Source: CAWCQC01 sp963819905
GTDB lineage: Bacteria > Actinomycetota > Thermoleophilia > Gaiellales > Gaiellaceae
NCBI GenBank assembly: GCA_963819905.1
Contig: CAWFXP010000010.1
Location: 248,001 to 312,000, forward strand
Reading direction: 5' to 3'
Length of the DNA stretch: 64,000 nucleotides
In this document: positions 10,358-18,535 of the stretch, one piece after another
How positions within the stretch are numbered: position 1 is the stretch's first letter
How the letters are laid out: every line of letters starts with the position of its first letter
Notes under the pieces: generated by a model
What the model saw: only the letters and a program-made list of their open reading frames with translations
Databases searched by the model: none
Told to the model about the DNA's origin: nothing
Made by a program: the position numbers and the translations under genes

Positions 10358-11699
10358 CTAAGGGAAGATCTCGGTGGTGCAGTCGCCGTTCTGGAGGCGT
10401 ACCTCGTGTGCCCGCGCCGGACCGGCCGGCCGGTCGTGGAAGTCGACGAAGAAGTCCGGATCGACGGTCATCCCGCCGTCGGGATGGCAGTCCACCTTGA
10501 GGAGCCAGGAACGGAGCTCCGGATAGAACTGGTTGTCCCAGGTCGAGTAGAGCGAGTTCGTCACGTAGAGCCGGCGCCCGTCATAGGAGAGCTGCAGCAT
10601 CTGGGGGCCGCCGTTCAACGGCCGCCCCCCATCCGACGGCTTGCCGAGCAGACCGCCGAGCCAGAGCTGGCCGGTGAGCTTCGGGTTCCGCGGGTCGGAG
10701 ACGTCGTACTGGCGCAGGTCGCCGTGCAGCCAGTTCGAGAAGTAGAGGAAGCGATCGTCCATCGAGAGGACGAGGTCGGTGATCAGCCCGGGAACGGGGA
10801 ACGGCCAGCCCTCGAGCTCGACCGACTCGACGGCGATCACCTGCTCGGCGTCCCAGGAGCCGTTCGACCGGTACCAGCGCCACATCGTGCTCGAGAGCGC
10901 GGCCCCGACGAAGCCCTGCTCCGCCTCCGGATCGTGCAGCCACCTCACCTCGAGCGGGATCAGCCCCGAGTCGCCGAGGTCGATGGTCTGCTCGAGCGTG
11001 CGCTCGGCGAGGTTCCAGAAGTGGAGCCGGCGCCCGTAGCGGCCGGCCTCGACGTCGGCGAGGTCGAAACCGCCCTCGTAGGCGTTCGGCTCGCCGAACT
11101 CCGACGAGACGAGCACGTTCTTGCGCGGCTGGTACCAGAAGTCGTAGTTGAGCGGCGGGTGGTCGCCGCCGTTCTCCCACCGGCCCTTGACGTCGAAGGT
11201 CTTGGCGTCGATCACCGCGAACCCCCGAGCCTGCGCCGCCCTCGTCACCGAGCATCGAGAGGACGACGTTGTCGCCGGGCATGCAGTGCACAGTGTGAGG
11301 CCGCGTGTAGCCGGTCTTCTCGATCAGCTCCTCCGGCTCGATGACCTTCTCGATCCGGGGCCGGCGTGGGTCGTCGGCGACGTTGACGATGTGGACGCGG
11401 GACGAGCGGAACCCCGGGACGACGAGGTGCGAGCGGTCGGGACCGTGACAGGCTGAGCTGCAGCGGTTCCAGCCGAAGTGATGCAGCTCGTCGCCGACGT
11501 TCGGCATCGGCAGCTCGTGGACGATCTCGCCGTAGGTGTCCGAGCCGGCGTTCGTGTCGACGACCGCGAGGAAGTCCGGCGCGTCCACCCCGGTGCCCTC
11601 ATGGAGGCCGGCGACGTAGACGAACTCCTCCTGCGGCGCGGTCAACGCTTCGGCCGGAGAGGAGAGAAACGACGCGGGCGAATCGGAAGCGTTCGGCAT
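10358..11699 (-). pseudogene. Selenium-binding protein SBP56 / methanethiol oxidase, frameshifted
   Basis: The product would be about 446 residues, the normal family length, but two frames are needed. N-terminal part (11699 to about 11227): family motif WNRCSSACHG and TRPHTVHCMPG. C-terminal part (about 11222 to 10358): GFAVIDAKTF, YDFWYQPRKNVLVSSEFG, through to HEVRLQNGDCTTEIFP. Removing one base from the five-base C run at 11222-11226 joins them as LGDEGGAGSGFAVIDAKTF. SBP56 proteins oxidise methanethiol to formaldehyde, sulfide and peroxide. GGAAGGAG precedes the ATG. Either a recent inactivation or a homopolymer sequencing error. Confidence 0.85.
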
Positions 11700-11726
11700 T
11701 GGGCGCTCCTTCCCTGGGGTCGGGCC

Positions 11727-11764
11727 GCGGCTCTCTGCGAGCCGCTTGCCTCGCCGGCAGTGTA
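11727..11764 (-). promoter_or_regulatory. Promoter and leader hairpin of the SBP56 gene
   Basis: On the minus strand TACACT (11764-11759) fits a -10; the implied leader of about 50 bases contains a perfect 7-bp hairpin GCGGCTC/GAGCCGC (11727-11745) just before the GGAAGGAG ribosome site. The hairpin could alternatively end transcripts coming from the VanY-like gene. Confidence 0.35.
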
Positions 11765-11798
11765 GTCCTCTCGAGGCGCCTTGGTGCCTGCGCTCGGG

Positions 11799-12437
11799 TC
11801 AGCTGCCCGCCGAGAAGTGCTGGTAGTCCTTCACGCCGCTCCAGTAGCCGCCCCAACCCCAGCCGATCGAGCGAAACGCCCGGACGACCGCGTCCCCGGC
11901 ATGGATCATGCCCTTCTTGCGTTTCGAGCGGTCGAGGTACGGACGGCTCGCGGGGTGGGACGTGCTGCCACCGCTGACGTAGGGGTTCTCGATCGGGTTG
12001 ACGTCGATCGCCATCCCGTAGGCGTGCTCCGACCAGCGCGTCGATCCGTCCACGTACCGGCAGTTGAAGGCAGACGTGTTGTCGGCCTCGATGGAGCGGA
12101 AGTCGCTCGCGCCGTACGCGTCGACGAGTCTCATACGGCGGATCGGGTAGCGCGCCTGATAGAGCCGGCGCATGACGGCGACCATGTTGCGCGCGACGTC
12201 CTCGTGGACGACGAGCTTCCCGGTCTTCGTCTTGCCGTCGAAGCCGCGGTGGGTGACCGTCACGAGACGCAGGTCACGGATGTGGACGGGACAGCCCGGC
12301 CGCCAGGAGACCATCTTCTTGCGGAGCGGCTTGCGGATGATCGAGACCGTGCCCTCGAACTCCTCGGTCGCCGCTGCTCCGGGGGCGGGGGCCGCCAGCG
12401 CGGAGAGCGCGACCGCAGCGCCGGCCAGCGCGGCCAT
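11799..12437 (-). CDS. Secreted VanY-like M15 peptidase (D,D-carboxypeptidase/L,D-peptidase type)
   Basis: A 212-residue zinc peptidase of cell-wall peptides. The N-terminus is a signal peptide (MAALAGAAVALSALAAP, then an Ala-rich cleavage site), which fixes the ATG at 12437 although the frame is open upstream. Catalytic zinc motif SEHAYGMAIDVNP (SxHxxGxAxD) and the final DYQHFS histidine are present. It is preceded by a 54-codon frame ending 17 bp upstream. Substrate specificity is not readable. Confidence 0.85.
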   Translation of the reverse strand: MAALAGAAVALSALAAPAPGAAATEEFEGTVSIIRKPLRKKMVSWRPGCPVHIRDLRLVTVTHRGFDGKTKTGKLVVHEDVARNMVAVMRRLYQARYPIRRMRLVDAYGASDFRSIEADNTSAFNCRYVDGSTRWSEHAYGMAIDVNPIENPYVSGGSTSHPASRPYLDRSKRKKGMIHAGDAVVRAFRSIGWGWGGYWSGVKDYQHFSAGS

Positions 12438-12454
12438 CCTGAGAGTGGCTCGGC

Positions 12455-12619
12455 TCAGACCTCGGCGCCCCGCGCCTTGCGGCCGACCGCCCCGTGCAGG
12501 TCCTCGACGGCGTATGGGCCGACTGCGCCCTGCTCGAGCCAGCGCGAGCAGCGCCGACTCGCGCCGATGAGCGCGAGGCTCTGCTTCGCAAGCCGCCAGC
12601 CGCGGGAGAATCGGTTCAC
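12455..12619 (-). CDS. Small protein, possibly a remnant of a larger membrane-protein family
   Basis: A 54-residue frame starting GTG with GAAGG about 6 bases before it. Its N-terminus NRFSRGWRLAKQSLALI resembles the opening of larger actinobacterial membrane proteins (RFSRGWxLxKxSW pattern), but what follows is a short polar tail and no membrane segments. It could be a truncated copy or a genuine small protein. It lies directly upstream of the VanY-like gene on the same strand. Confidence 0.4.
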   Translation of the reverse strand: MNRFSRGWRLAKQSLALIGASRRCSRWLEQGAVGPYAVEDLHGAVGRKARGAEV

Positions 12620-12699
12620 GCGTCGTCCTTCGCCGTACCGTCCGGGATGTCCTCCGAGGGTAGCGAGACCGCAGCTGCGCCCCCATCCGATGCGTTGTC

Positions 12700-12705
12700 T
12701 AATGT
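12700..12705 (+). promoter_or_regulatory. Leaderless -10 of the HNH gene
   Basis: TAATGT lies six bases before the ATG at 12712 with no Shine-Dalgarno, implying that transcription starts at or next to the start codon. It suggests the HNH frame is still expressed. Confidence 0.45.
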
Positions 12706-12711
12706 GAGAAC

Positions 12712-13137
12712 ATGGTGATCTCGTCCAAACCCTGCGGCGCCTGTGGCATCACGAAACCGCTCACATCGTTTCACCGGCCCGGGATGGGGGCACCAGCCCT
12801 GGTGTGTGGACTGCCGCCGCGTCTACGACGCGGCATCCCATCGGAAAACGGTGAGCGGCGGCTCGCCCAGAAGCGTTCGCATCACATCGTGTTCACCCAT
12901 TGGTATCGAGAGCTCAAGGACGGACCCTGTAGTGACTGCGGCGTGAGTTTCCACCCTGCCGCAATGACTTGGGATCACCTCCCGGGCGCGGCAAAGCGAG
13001 ACAACGTCAGCACGCTCCTGCGGCGGCGGAACAAGCGTCTCATCCTGGAGGAGATCTCCAGATGCGAACTCGTTTGCGCGAATTGCCATGCCGTGCGAAC
13101 CTTCAATCGACAACGGGACGTGGCTCAGCCTGGTTAG
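12712..13137 (+). CDS. HNH-type zinc protein carrying two compensating frameshifts
   Basis: A 141-residue frame of an actinobacterial HNH family: first zinc knuckle CGAC near residue 8, then CSDC, DHLPGAAK, and a final ELVCANCHAVRT. Between about 12784 and 12850 the reading frame is shifted: the other frame there encodes the expected WCVDCRRVYDAA segment. One extra base near 12784 and one missing base near 12845-12860 would restore the full family pattern. As read, the second CxxC of the N-terminal zinc finger is lost. The stop codon lies inside the tRNA-Pro gene. Confidence 0.65.
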   Translation: MVISSKPCGACGITKPLTSFHRPGMGAPALVCGLPPRLRRGIPSENGERRLAQKRSHHIVFTHWYRELKDGPCSDCGVSFHPAAMTWDHLPGAAKRDNVSTLLRRRNKRLILEEISRCELVCANCHAVRTFNRQRDVAQPG

Positions 13138-13188
13138 AGCGCCGCGTTTGGGACGCGGAAGTCGCCGGTTCGAATCCGGCCGTCCCGA
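13114..13188 (+). tRNA. tRNA-Pro (anticodon TGG)
   Basis: Complete cloverleaf. Acceptor stem CGGGACG/CGTCCCG, D-arm GCTC/GAGC, anticodon stem CCGCG/CGCGG with loop TTTGGGA, T-arm GCCGG-TTCGAAT-CCGGC, discriminator A. CCA is not encoded, so the CCA-adding enzyme is required; that gene (36665-37686) is frameshifted as read. Its first 24 bases are also the last codons of the HNH gene. Confidence 0.97.
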
Positions 13189-13267
13189 TCGGTCACGCCG
13201 CTCAACCCCTAGTCGCGCTCGGGCCCCGCCTGGCGACGGCTCTGGACTTGGCACGGGCTCGCTTCGG

Positions 13268-13273
13268 TAGCCT
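13268..13273 (+). promoter_or_regulatory. Leaderless -10 of the EamA transporter gene
   Basis: TAGCCT lies eight bases before the GTG at 13282, without a Shine-Dalgarno. Confidence 0.45.
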
Positions 13274-13281
13274 CAGCCGCC

Positions 13282-14259
13282 GTGGTCGACGCCCCCGTCA
13301 CGCCGGAGCTCGCCGAGCTCGAGGCGACGCCTGCGCGCCGGGCGCGCCCGGGGCTCGGCTACGGCATGGTGCTCGCGGCTGCAACCCTCTGGGGCGCGAA
13401 CGGCGTTCTCGCGAAGGTGCTGATCGAGTCCGGCCTCAGCACCTACCGCCTGGCCGAGCTGCGCAGCGCGGGCGCCGCCCTGCTGTTCGTCGGCGCAGTC
13501 GCGCTCACCCGGCCCGGCTCGCTTCGCCTCTCGCGGCGCGAGGTGCCGTTCATGCTCGCCTTCGGCATCCTCGGGCTCGCGTTCGTGCAGTTCTTCTATC
13601 TCGTCGGGATCACGCGGCTCGACGTCGGAATCGCGCTCGTCATCCAGTATCTGGCGCCGGTCTGGGTAGCGCTCTGGGCGCGGTTCTTCGTTCACGAGCA
13701 GGTGAAGCAGCGGCTCTGGTACGGCCTCGCGCTCGCGCTGGCCGGCCTCGTGACCGTCACCGAGCTCTGGCACGGGGGCGCGCTCGACGGCATCGGCGTC
13801 CTCGCCTCCCTCGTCGCATCGGTCGCCTACGCGGGCTACATCCTGCTCGCAGAGCTTGGCCTCCAGCGGGGCCGTGACGTCATGTCGCTCCTCGCCTTCG
13901 GCTTCGTCTTCGCGACGCTCTTCTGGACGATCGTCCAGCCCTGGTGGAGCCTTCCGGCCGGCCTGCTCGACGACGAGGTCTCGCTCCTCGGCCGGCTCGC
14001 CGAGACCGACGCCCCGATGTGGGCTCTGCTCCTCGGCATGGTGATCTTCGGCACGTTCGTCCCGTTCCTGCTCATGATCGGCGCGCTCCACCACCTGCCG
14101 GCGATCCGCGTGACCGTGATCGCCATGCTCGAGCCGGTGATCGCGGCGGTCGTCGCGTACGCCTGGCTCGAGGAGGCGCTCGGCCCGGCCCAGGTGATCG
14201 GCGGGCTGCTCGTGCTCGCCGGCGTCGGTCTGGCCCAGACCGCCCGCACCGCGCGCTGA
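13282..14259 (+). CDS. EamA-family (DMT superfamily) transporter
   Basis: A 325-residue permease with two EamA repeats and about ten transmembrane helices. Repeat 1 starts GYGMVLAAATLWGANGVLAKVLIE; repeat 2 ends PAIRVTVIAMLEPVIAAVVAYAWLEEALGPAQVIGG, the canonical EamA closing pattern. Such proteins export or import amino acids, nucleosides or other small metabolites; the substrate is not predictable. It precedes ispH by 44 bp on the same strand, but ispH has its own -10. Confidence 0.9.
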   Translation: MVDAPVTPELAELEATPARRARPGLGYGMVLAAATLWGANGVLAKVLIESGLSTYRLAELRSAGAALLFVGAVALTRPGSLRLSRREVPFMLAFGILGLAFVQFFYLVGITRLDVGIALVIQYLAPVWVALWARFFVHEQVKQRLWYGLALALAGLVTVTELWHGGALDGIGVLASLVASVAYAGYILLAELGLQRGRDVMSLLAFGFVFATLFWTIVQPWWSLPAGLLDDEVSLLGRLAETDAPMWALLLGMVIFGTFVPFLLMIGALHHLPAIRVTVIAMLEPVIAAVVAYAWLEEALGPAQVIGGLLVLAGVGLAQTARTAR

Positions 14260-14290
14260 CGGCTCACGACAGCGGTCGACGCAACCCGGC

Positions 14291-14296
14291 TACGCT
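14291..14296 (+). promoter_or_regulatory. Leaderless -10 of ispH
   Basis: TACGCT lies seven bases before the GTG at 14304 (and four before an alternative GTG at 14301). The spacing favours 14304 as both transcription and translation start. Confidence 0.45.
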
Positions 14297-14303
14297 TCCG
14301 GTG

Positions 14304-15251
14304 GTGGTCAAGCGTGTCCTCCTTGCCTCCCCCCGCGGGTACTGCGCCGGGGTGGAGCGGGCGATCGAGACGGTCGAGCAGGCGCTCGAGGCCTACGGGC
14401 CGCCCGTGTACGTCCGCCGGCAGATCGTCCACAACGTACACGTCGTCCGGGACCTCGAGGAGCGGGGAGCGGTGTTCGTCGAGAGTGAGCGCGAGGTGCC
14501 GGAGGGCGAGCTCGTGGTCTTCTCGGCGCACGGTGTCGCTCCGAGCGTCCGCGAGGCCGCCGACCGTCGTCGGCTTCAGACGATCGACGCCACGTGCCCG
14601 CTGGTGACGAAGGTGCACTCCGAGGCACGGCAGTTCGCGGCGCTCGGTTACTCGATCCTCTTGATCGGCCACGCGGGCCACGACGAGATCGAGGGAACGC
14701 TGGGCGAGGCGCCCGACGCGATCCAGCTCGTCCAGTCGGTCGCGGAGGCCGAGGTCGTCGTGCCGGCGCGCCCGTCGCGCGTCGCGTACCTGACCCAGAC
14801 GACGCTCTCCGTGGACGAGACCGACGGGATCGTCGAGGTCCTCCGTCGGCGTTTCCCGGGGATCGTCGGGCCGCGGAAAGACGACATCTGCTACGCGACC
14901 TCGAACCGCCAACGGGCGGTCAAGGCGCTCCTGCCCGAGGTCGACCTCGTGCTCGTGATCGGCTCCGAGAACAGCTCGAACTCACAGCGGCTCGTCGAGG
15001 TGGCGCGCGCGGCCGGCGTCTCGGCGCATCTCATCGAGGACGAGAGCGCGATCGACAGCGCCTGGCTCGAGGGCGTCGAGTCGGTCGGCCTGACCTCCGG
15101 CGCCTCGGCCCCTGAGCGGCTGGTTCGCTCGGTCTGCGAGTGGTTCGCCGCCCGTGGTGCCGTCGAGGTCCAGCAGCAGCCGCTCGTCACCGAAGACGTG
15201 GCCTTCAGACTGCCGCTCCTGCCGCTCGCGGAGCCTGCCGCGACGTCCTGA
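14304..15251 (+). CDS. ispH: 4-hydroxy-3-methylbut-2-enyl diphosphate reductase
   Basis: Last step of the MEP isoprenoid pathway, reducing HMBPP to IPP and DMAPP with a [4Fe-4S] cluster. The three cluster cysteines lie in RGYCAGV, DATCPLV and ICYATSNRQ; the catalytic Glu motif (QTTLSVDET) and SSNSQRL substrate loop are present. The 315 residues match the usual 310-320. Start 14304 is chosen from the -10 spacing; 14301 would add one residue. It converges with ileS, whose stop is one base away, both stops sitting in a small palindrome. Confidence 0.96.
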   Translation: MVKRVLLASPRGYCAGVERAIETVEQALEAYGPPVYVRRQIVHNVHVVRDLEERGAVFVESEREVPEGELVVFSAHGVAPSVREAADRRRLQTIDATCPLVTKVHSEARQFAALGYSILLIGHAGHDEIEGTLGEAPDAIQLVQSVAEAEVVVPARPSRVAYLTQTTLSVDETDGIVEVLRRRFPGIVGPRKDDICYATSNRQRAVKALLPEVDLVLVIGSENSSNSQRLVEVARAAGVSAHLIEDESAIDSAWLEGVESVGLTSGASAPERLVRSVCEWFAARGAVEVQQQPLVTEDVAFRLPLLPLAEPAATS

Positions 15252-15260
15252 GTCAGGACG
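15244..15260. repeat. Palindrome containing both convergent stop codons
   Basis: CGTCCTGA-G-TCAGGACG is a perfect 8-bp inverted repeat around base 15252. Its TGA is the ispH stop and its TCA is the ileS stop read from the other strand. It may act as a minimal bidirectional transcript end. Confidence 0.5.
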
Positions 15261-18200
15261 CCTTGACGACCGACAGCTGCTGACCCTCCGCGCGCTCGAT
15301 CCGTACGGCCAGCGTCTCTTCCGCGATCCTCGGGCCGTGCGCGGCGATGACGTCCTCGAGCTCGCCTTCGCCGTTCCAGCGGATCTCGATGCGATCGGTG
15401 ATCTCGAGCCCCGCCTCCTTGCGGAGCCGCTGGATCGTGTGGATCAGGTCGAGAGCCCGCCCCTCGAGGGCGAGCTCCGGATCGACCTCGGTGTCGAGCG
15501 CTACCGACACCCCCGCATCCTCCTGGATGGCCCATCCCGGTAGGGCGATCTGCTCGCCACGGATGACCTCGTCCGGCTCGAGCTCGACTCCCGCCACGAG
15601 CAGCCGGCCGTCGGTGAGGTGCTCGACGTCTCCCGCTGCGAGGGCTTCGCGGACGTCGCGCAGCCGGGGCCCGAGCTTCGGCCCCAGCACGGGCAGGTTC
15701 GGCTTGAGCGACATGCGAGCGACCGGGCCCGTATCGAAGCCGACGGCCTTCACCCGAAGCTCCTCCTCGATCTCCTCGACGTGCGATCGGGCGAGAGGCG
15801 CCCCGCGGACGTGGGCCTCGCGGAGCGGCTGGCGGTTCTTGATCCCCGCCTCGGCTCGCGCCCGGCGGCCGAGCTCGACGACCTGCCGCACCTGCGCAAT
15901 CTCGGCGAGCAGGGCGTCGTCCGTGAGGGACGGGTCCGGAACCGGCCAGCCGGCGAGGAAGACGCTCGCCGGCGCGTCCTCACAGGCGCCGGCCACGAGG
16001 TTTCCCCACAGGTGCTCGGTCAGAAACGGCATGATCGGCGAGAACGCGCGGAGCGCCTGCGCGAGCGCGTACCAAAGCGTCCGGAACGCAGCGTCGTCCT
16101 GTCCGTAGAAGCGCCGCCGGGAGCGACGGATGTACCAGTTCGAGAGATCGTCGACGAACGACTCGAGCGCGCGGACGACCCCGACCGTCATGAATCCTTC
16201 GAACGCCTGCTCGACCTCGGCGAGGAAGGCCTGGACCCGAGCCAGGAGCCAGCGGTCGAGGGGCCGCAGCGCAGTCTGAGCGAGCGCCCCGTGGGCGAGG
16301 TCGCCGTAGGTCGGTCGGAATCCCTCGATGGCGGCGTACGTGACGAGGAAGGACGCCGAGTTCCAGAGCGTCAGGAGACGGCGCTTGACGTCTTCGGCCG
16401 GCCCGAACCCGAAGCGGATGTTCTGGCTCGGCGGCTGCGCGCAGTACATCCAGCGCATGACGTCGGCGCCCATGCGCTCGAAGGCCTCGTCCGCGTCGAT
16501 CGCATTGCCGAGGCTGCCGTGCATCTCGCGGCCGGTCTCGTCGAGGAGCTTCTCGTAGGAGAGCACCTGGCGGTATGGGGCCCTGCCGACGAGGATGACC
16601 GACATGAAGAGCTGCGCGTAGAACCAGAGCCGGATCTGCTCGCGCATCTCCGACACCCAGTCCGCGGGAAACCACTCCTCCCAGTAGGCGTGGTCGGGCA
16701 GGTCGGCGGTCGTCAGGCCGCGGGCGGCGCCGGTCGCGTTGCCGGCGGCGACCCACTCCTCGCTCTTCCAGCCGAGCGTCGAGAAGGGAACGATGCCCGC
16801 GTCGAGCCATACGTCCCCCACCTCGGGGATCCGGCGCACGTCCTCGCGACAGGCCTCGCACCGGATCGGCACCTCGTCGATCCACGGGCGATGGAGCTCC
16901 TCCAGCTGGTCGAGGCCGGCAGTTGCCCGCTCACGAAGCTCCGCGAGCGACCCGACCACGTTCAGGTGCCCGCACGAGCACGGGTAGAACGGAAGCGGCA
17001 GCCCGAAGTACCGCTTGCGCGAGATGTTCCAGTCGTCCAGGTTGCGGAGCCAGTCGTCCATCCGCTTGCTGAAGTGCTCGGGGATCCACTCGACCGCCTC
17101 GTTCGCCTCGAGGAGCGCCGCGCGAATCGGATCGGCGGCGATGAACCAGTCGTCGGTGATCCGGAAGATGAGCGGCGTCTCGCAGCGCCAGCAGAACGGG
17201 TAGCGGTGACGGATCTCGCCTGCTTCGACGAGCAGGCCGCGCTCGTGCAGGTCGCCGATGATCTGATCCTTCGACTCGGCGGTCGAGAGGCCGTGGAGCC
17301 AGCCGTAGTCGTCGTAGAAGCGGCCTGCCTCGTCGACCGGCGCGAGTACCGGCAGGCCGTGCAGCTTCGAGAGCTCGAAGTCCTCGGAGCCGCAGCCTGG
17401 GGCGATGTGGACGATGCCGCTTCCCTCGTCGAGCGAGACCTCGTCCCACGGGATCACGCGGTGCGTCGTCCCCGCGACCGCCGGTAACGCGTCGAACGGG
17501 CCCGCGTACTCGAGCCCCACGAGCTCCGAGCCGGGGACCACCTTGGTGAAGCGCAGATCCGGATAGCGGGCGACGGCCACCCAGTCCCCGTTCTCGAGCA
17601 GGCCGTACTCCGCCTCGGGCCGGACGGCGGCGGCGACGTTGGCCGGAAGCGTCCACGGCGTCGTCGTCCAGACGACGAGCGCCTCGCCGTCGCGACCGAG
17701 CAGCGGAAAGCGGACGAAGAGCGACGGGTCGGTCTTGTCGAAGTAGTAGCCGGCCAGCTCGTGCTGGGAGATCGACGTCCCGCAGCGAGGGCACCATTCG
17801 GACGAGCGATGCCCTCGCACGAGCCAGCCTCGCTCGTGAACGACCGCGAGGAAGCGCCAGATGTACTCGATGTTCGTGTCCGAGAAGGTGAAGTAGTCGT
17901 TCCCCCAGTCCATCCACATGCCGAGGCGCTGCGACTGCTCGGTGATCGCCTCCGCAGACCAGGCGACCTTCTCGCGGCAGCGGCGCGCGAACTCGGCGAG
18001 GCCGTACTCCTCGATCTCCTTCTTCGAGTTGAGCCCGAGCTCACGCTCGACGCCGACCTCCACCCACAGCCCCTGGCAGTCGTACCCGTTCTGGTAGCGC
18101 TGCCGGAAACCCCGGTACGCCTTGTAGCGCTGGAAGACGTCCTTCAGCGTCCGCCCCCACATGTGATGGACGCCCATCCGCTTGTTGGCCGTGATCGGGC

Positions 18201-18336
18201 CGTCGACGAAGCTCCACTTCGGCCCGTGCGCGTTGCGCTCGCGAAGCGTCGCGAAGATGCCTTCGCGCTCCCAGAAGGCGAGCACGTCGAGCTCGAGCGC
18301 AGCATGGTCGGGAACGGGCGGAAGTCGCTGGAACAC
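15253..18336 (-). CDS. ileS: Isoleucine-tRNA ligase (type 2) with altered signature motifs
   Basis: A 1027-residue class I synthetase. Order: Rossmann core; CP1 editing domain (TTTPWTLPANVAAAV, GSGIVHIAPGCGSEDFEL); Cys-rich motifs WCPRCGTSIS and FCWRCETPLI; signature region; anticodon domain with LSNWYIRRSRRRFYG; C-terminal extension. Length and the FxxxCWRCxTPLI style fit the eukaryote-like type 2. The HIGH position reads G55-V-H57-H58 (a GxHH swap) and the KMSKS position reads E604-MHGS-608. GTG start; TACACT lies 8 bases upstream (18350-18345), no Shine-Dalgarno and no visible T-box. Confidence 0.93.
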   Translation of the reverse strand: MFQRLPPVPDHAALELDVLAFWEREGIFATLRERNAHGPKWSFVDGPITANKRMGVHHMWGRTLKDVFQRYKAYRGFRQRYQNGYDCQGLWVEVGVERELGLNSKKEIEEYGLAEFARRCREKVAWSAEAITEQSQRLGMWMDWGNDYFTFSDTNIEYIWRFLAVVHERGWLVRGHRSSEWCPRCGTSISQHELAGYYFDKTDPSLFVRFPLLGRDGEALVVWTTTPWTLPANVAAAVRPEAEYGLLENGDWVAVARYPDLRFTKVVPGSELVGLEYAGPFDALPAVAGTTHRVIPWDEVSLDEGSGIVHIAPGCGSEDFELSKLHGLPVLAPVDEAGRFYDDYGWLHGLSTAESKDQIIGDLHERGLLVEAGEIRHRYPFCWRCETPLIFRITDDWFIAADPIRAALLEANEAVEWIPEHFSKRMDDWLRNLDDWNISRKRYFGLPLPFYPCSCGHLNVVGSLAELRERATAGLDQLEELHRPWIDEVPIRCEACREDVRRIPEVGDVWLDAGIVPFSTLGWKSEEWVAAGNATGAARGLTTADLPDHAYWEEWFPADWVSEMREQIRLWFYAQLFMSVILVGRAPYRQVLSYEKLLDETGREMHGSLGNAIDADEAFERMGADVMRWMYCAQPPSQNIRFGFGPAEDVKRRLLTLWNSASFLVTYAAIEGFRPTYGDLAHGALAQTALRPLDRWLLARVQAFLAEVEQAFEGFMTVGVVRALESFVDDLSNWYIRRSRRRFYGQDDAAFRTLWYALAQALRAFSPIMPFLTEHLWGNLVAGACEDAPASVFLAGWPVPDPSLTDDALLAEIAQVRQVVELGRRARAEAGIKNRQPLREAHVRGAPLARSHVEEIEEELRVKAVGFDTGPVARMSLKPNLPVLGPKLGPRLRDVREALAAGDVEHLTDGRLLVAGVELEPDEVIRGEQIALPGWAIQEDAGVSVALDTEVDPELALEGRALDLIHTIQRLRKEAGLEITDRIEIRWNGEGELEDVIAAHGPRIAEETLAVRIERAEGQQLSVVKAS

Positions 18337-18401
18337 GGTGGATCAGTGTAGTCCGGTGCGTCTGACCGGCCCGCGAGGACGCCCGACGTCGCCCCGCATG
18401 C

Positions 18402-18429
18402 GGGAAGTTTCACTTTCGCCTCGACGTTG
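18402..18429 (+). promoter_or_regulatory. Sigma-R-like promoter of the thioredoxin gene
   Basis: GGGAAG (18402-18407), then exactly 18 bases, then GTTG (18426-18429). This closely matches the GGGAAT-N18-GTTG type recognised by SigR/SigH, the thiol-stress sigma factors that control thioredoxin genes in actinobacteria. A TTGACA (18427-18432) overlaps but has no -10 at normal distance. The implied leader is about 100 bases. Confidence 0.5.
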
Positions 18430-18535
18430 ACATGGATAGGACACATTCGGGGTAACACCCGCGCGTCTTCAGCGAATAGGATTTCGCTCGGAGGGAGGCC
18501 CGCGGCGGCCCCGGGGGATCGGAGGAAAGGATCGC

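Noticed and set aside
11727..11745. Terminator for the VanY-like gene
   Set aside because: It lies beyond a good -10 for the SBP56 gene and directly before that gene's ribosome site, so a leader hairpin is the better reading.
18337..18450. A T-box riboswitch before ileS, known in actinobacteria
   Set aside because: No specifier loop, T-box UGGN sequence or long leader is visible; the -10 lies only eight bases before the GTG.
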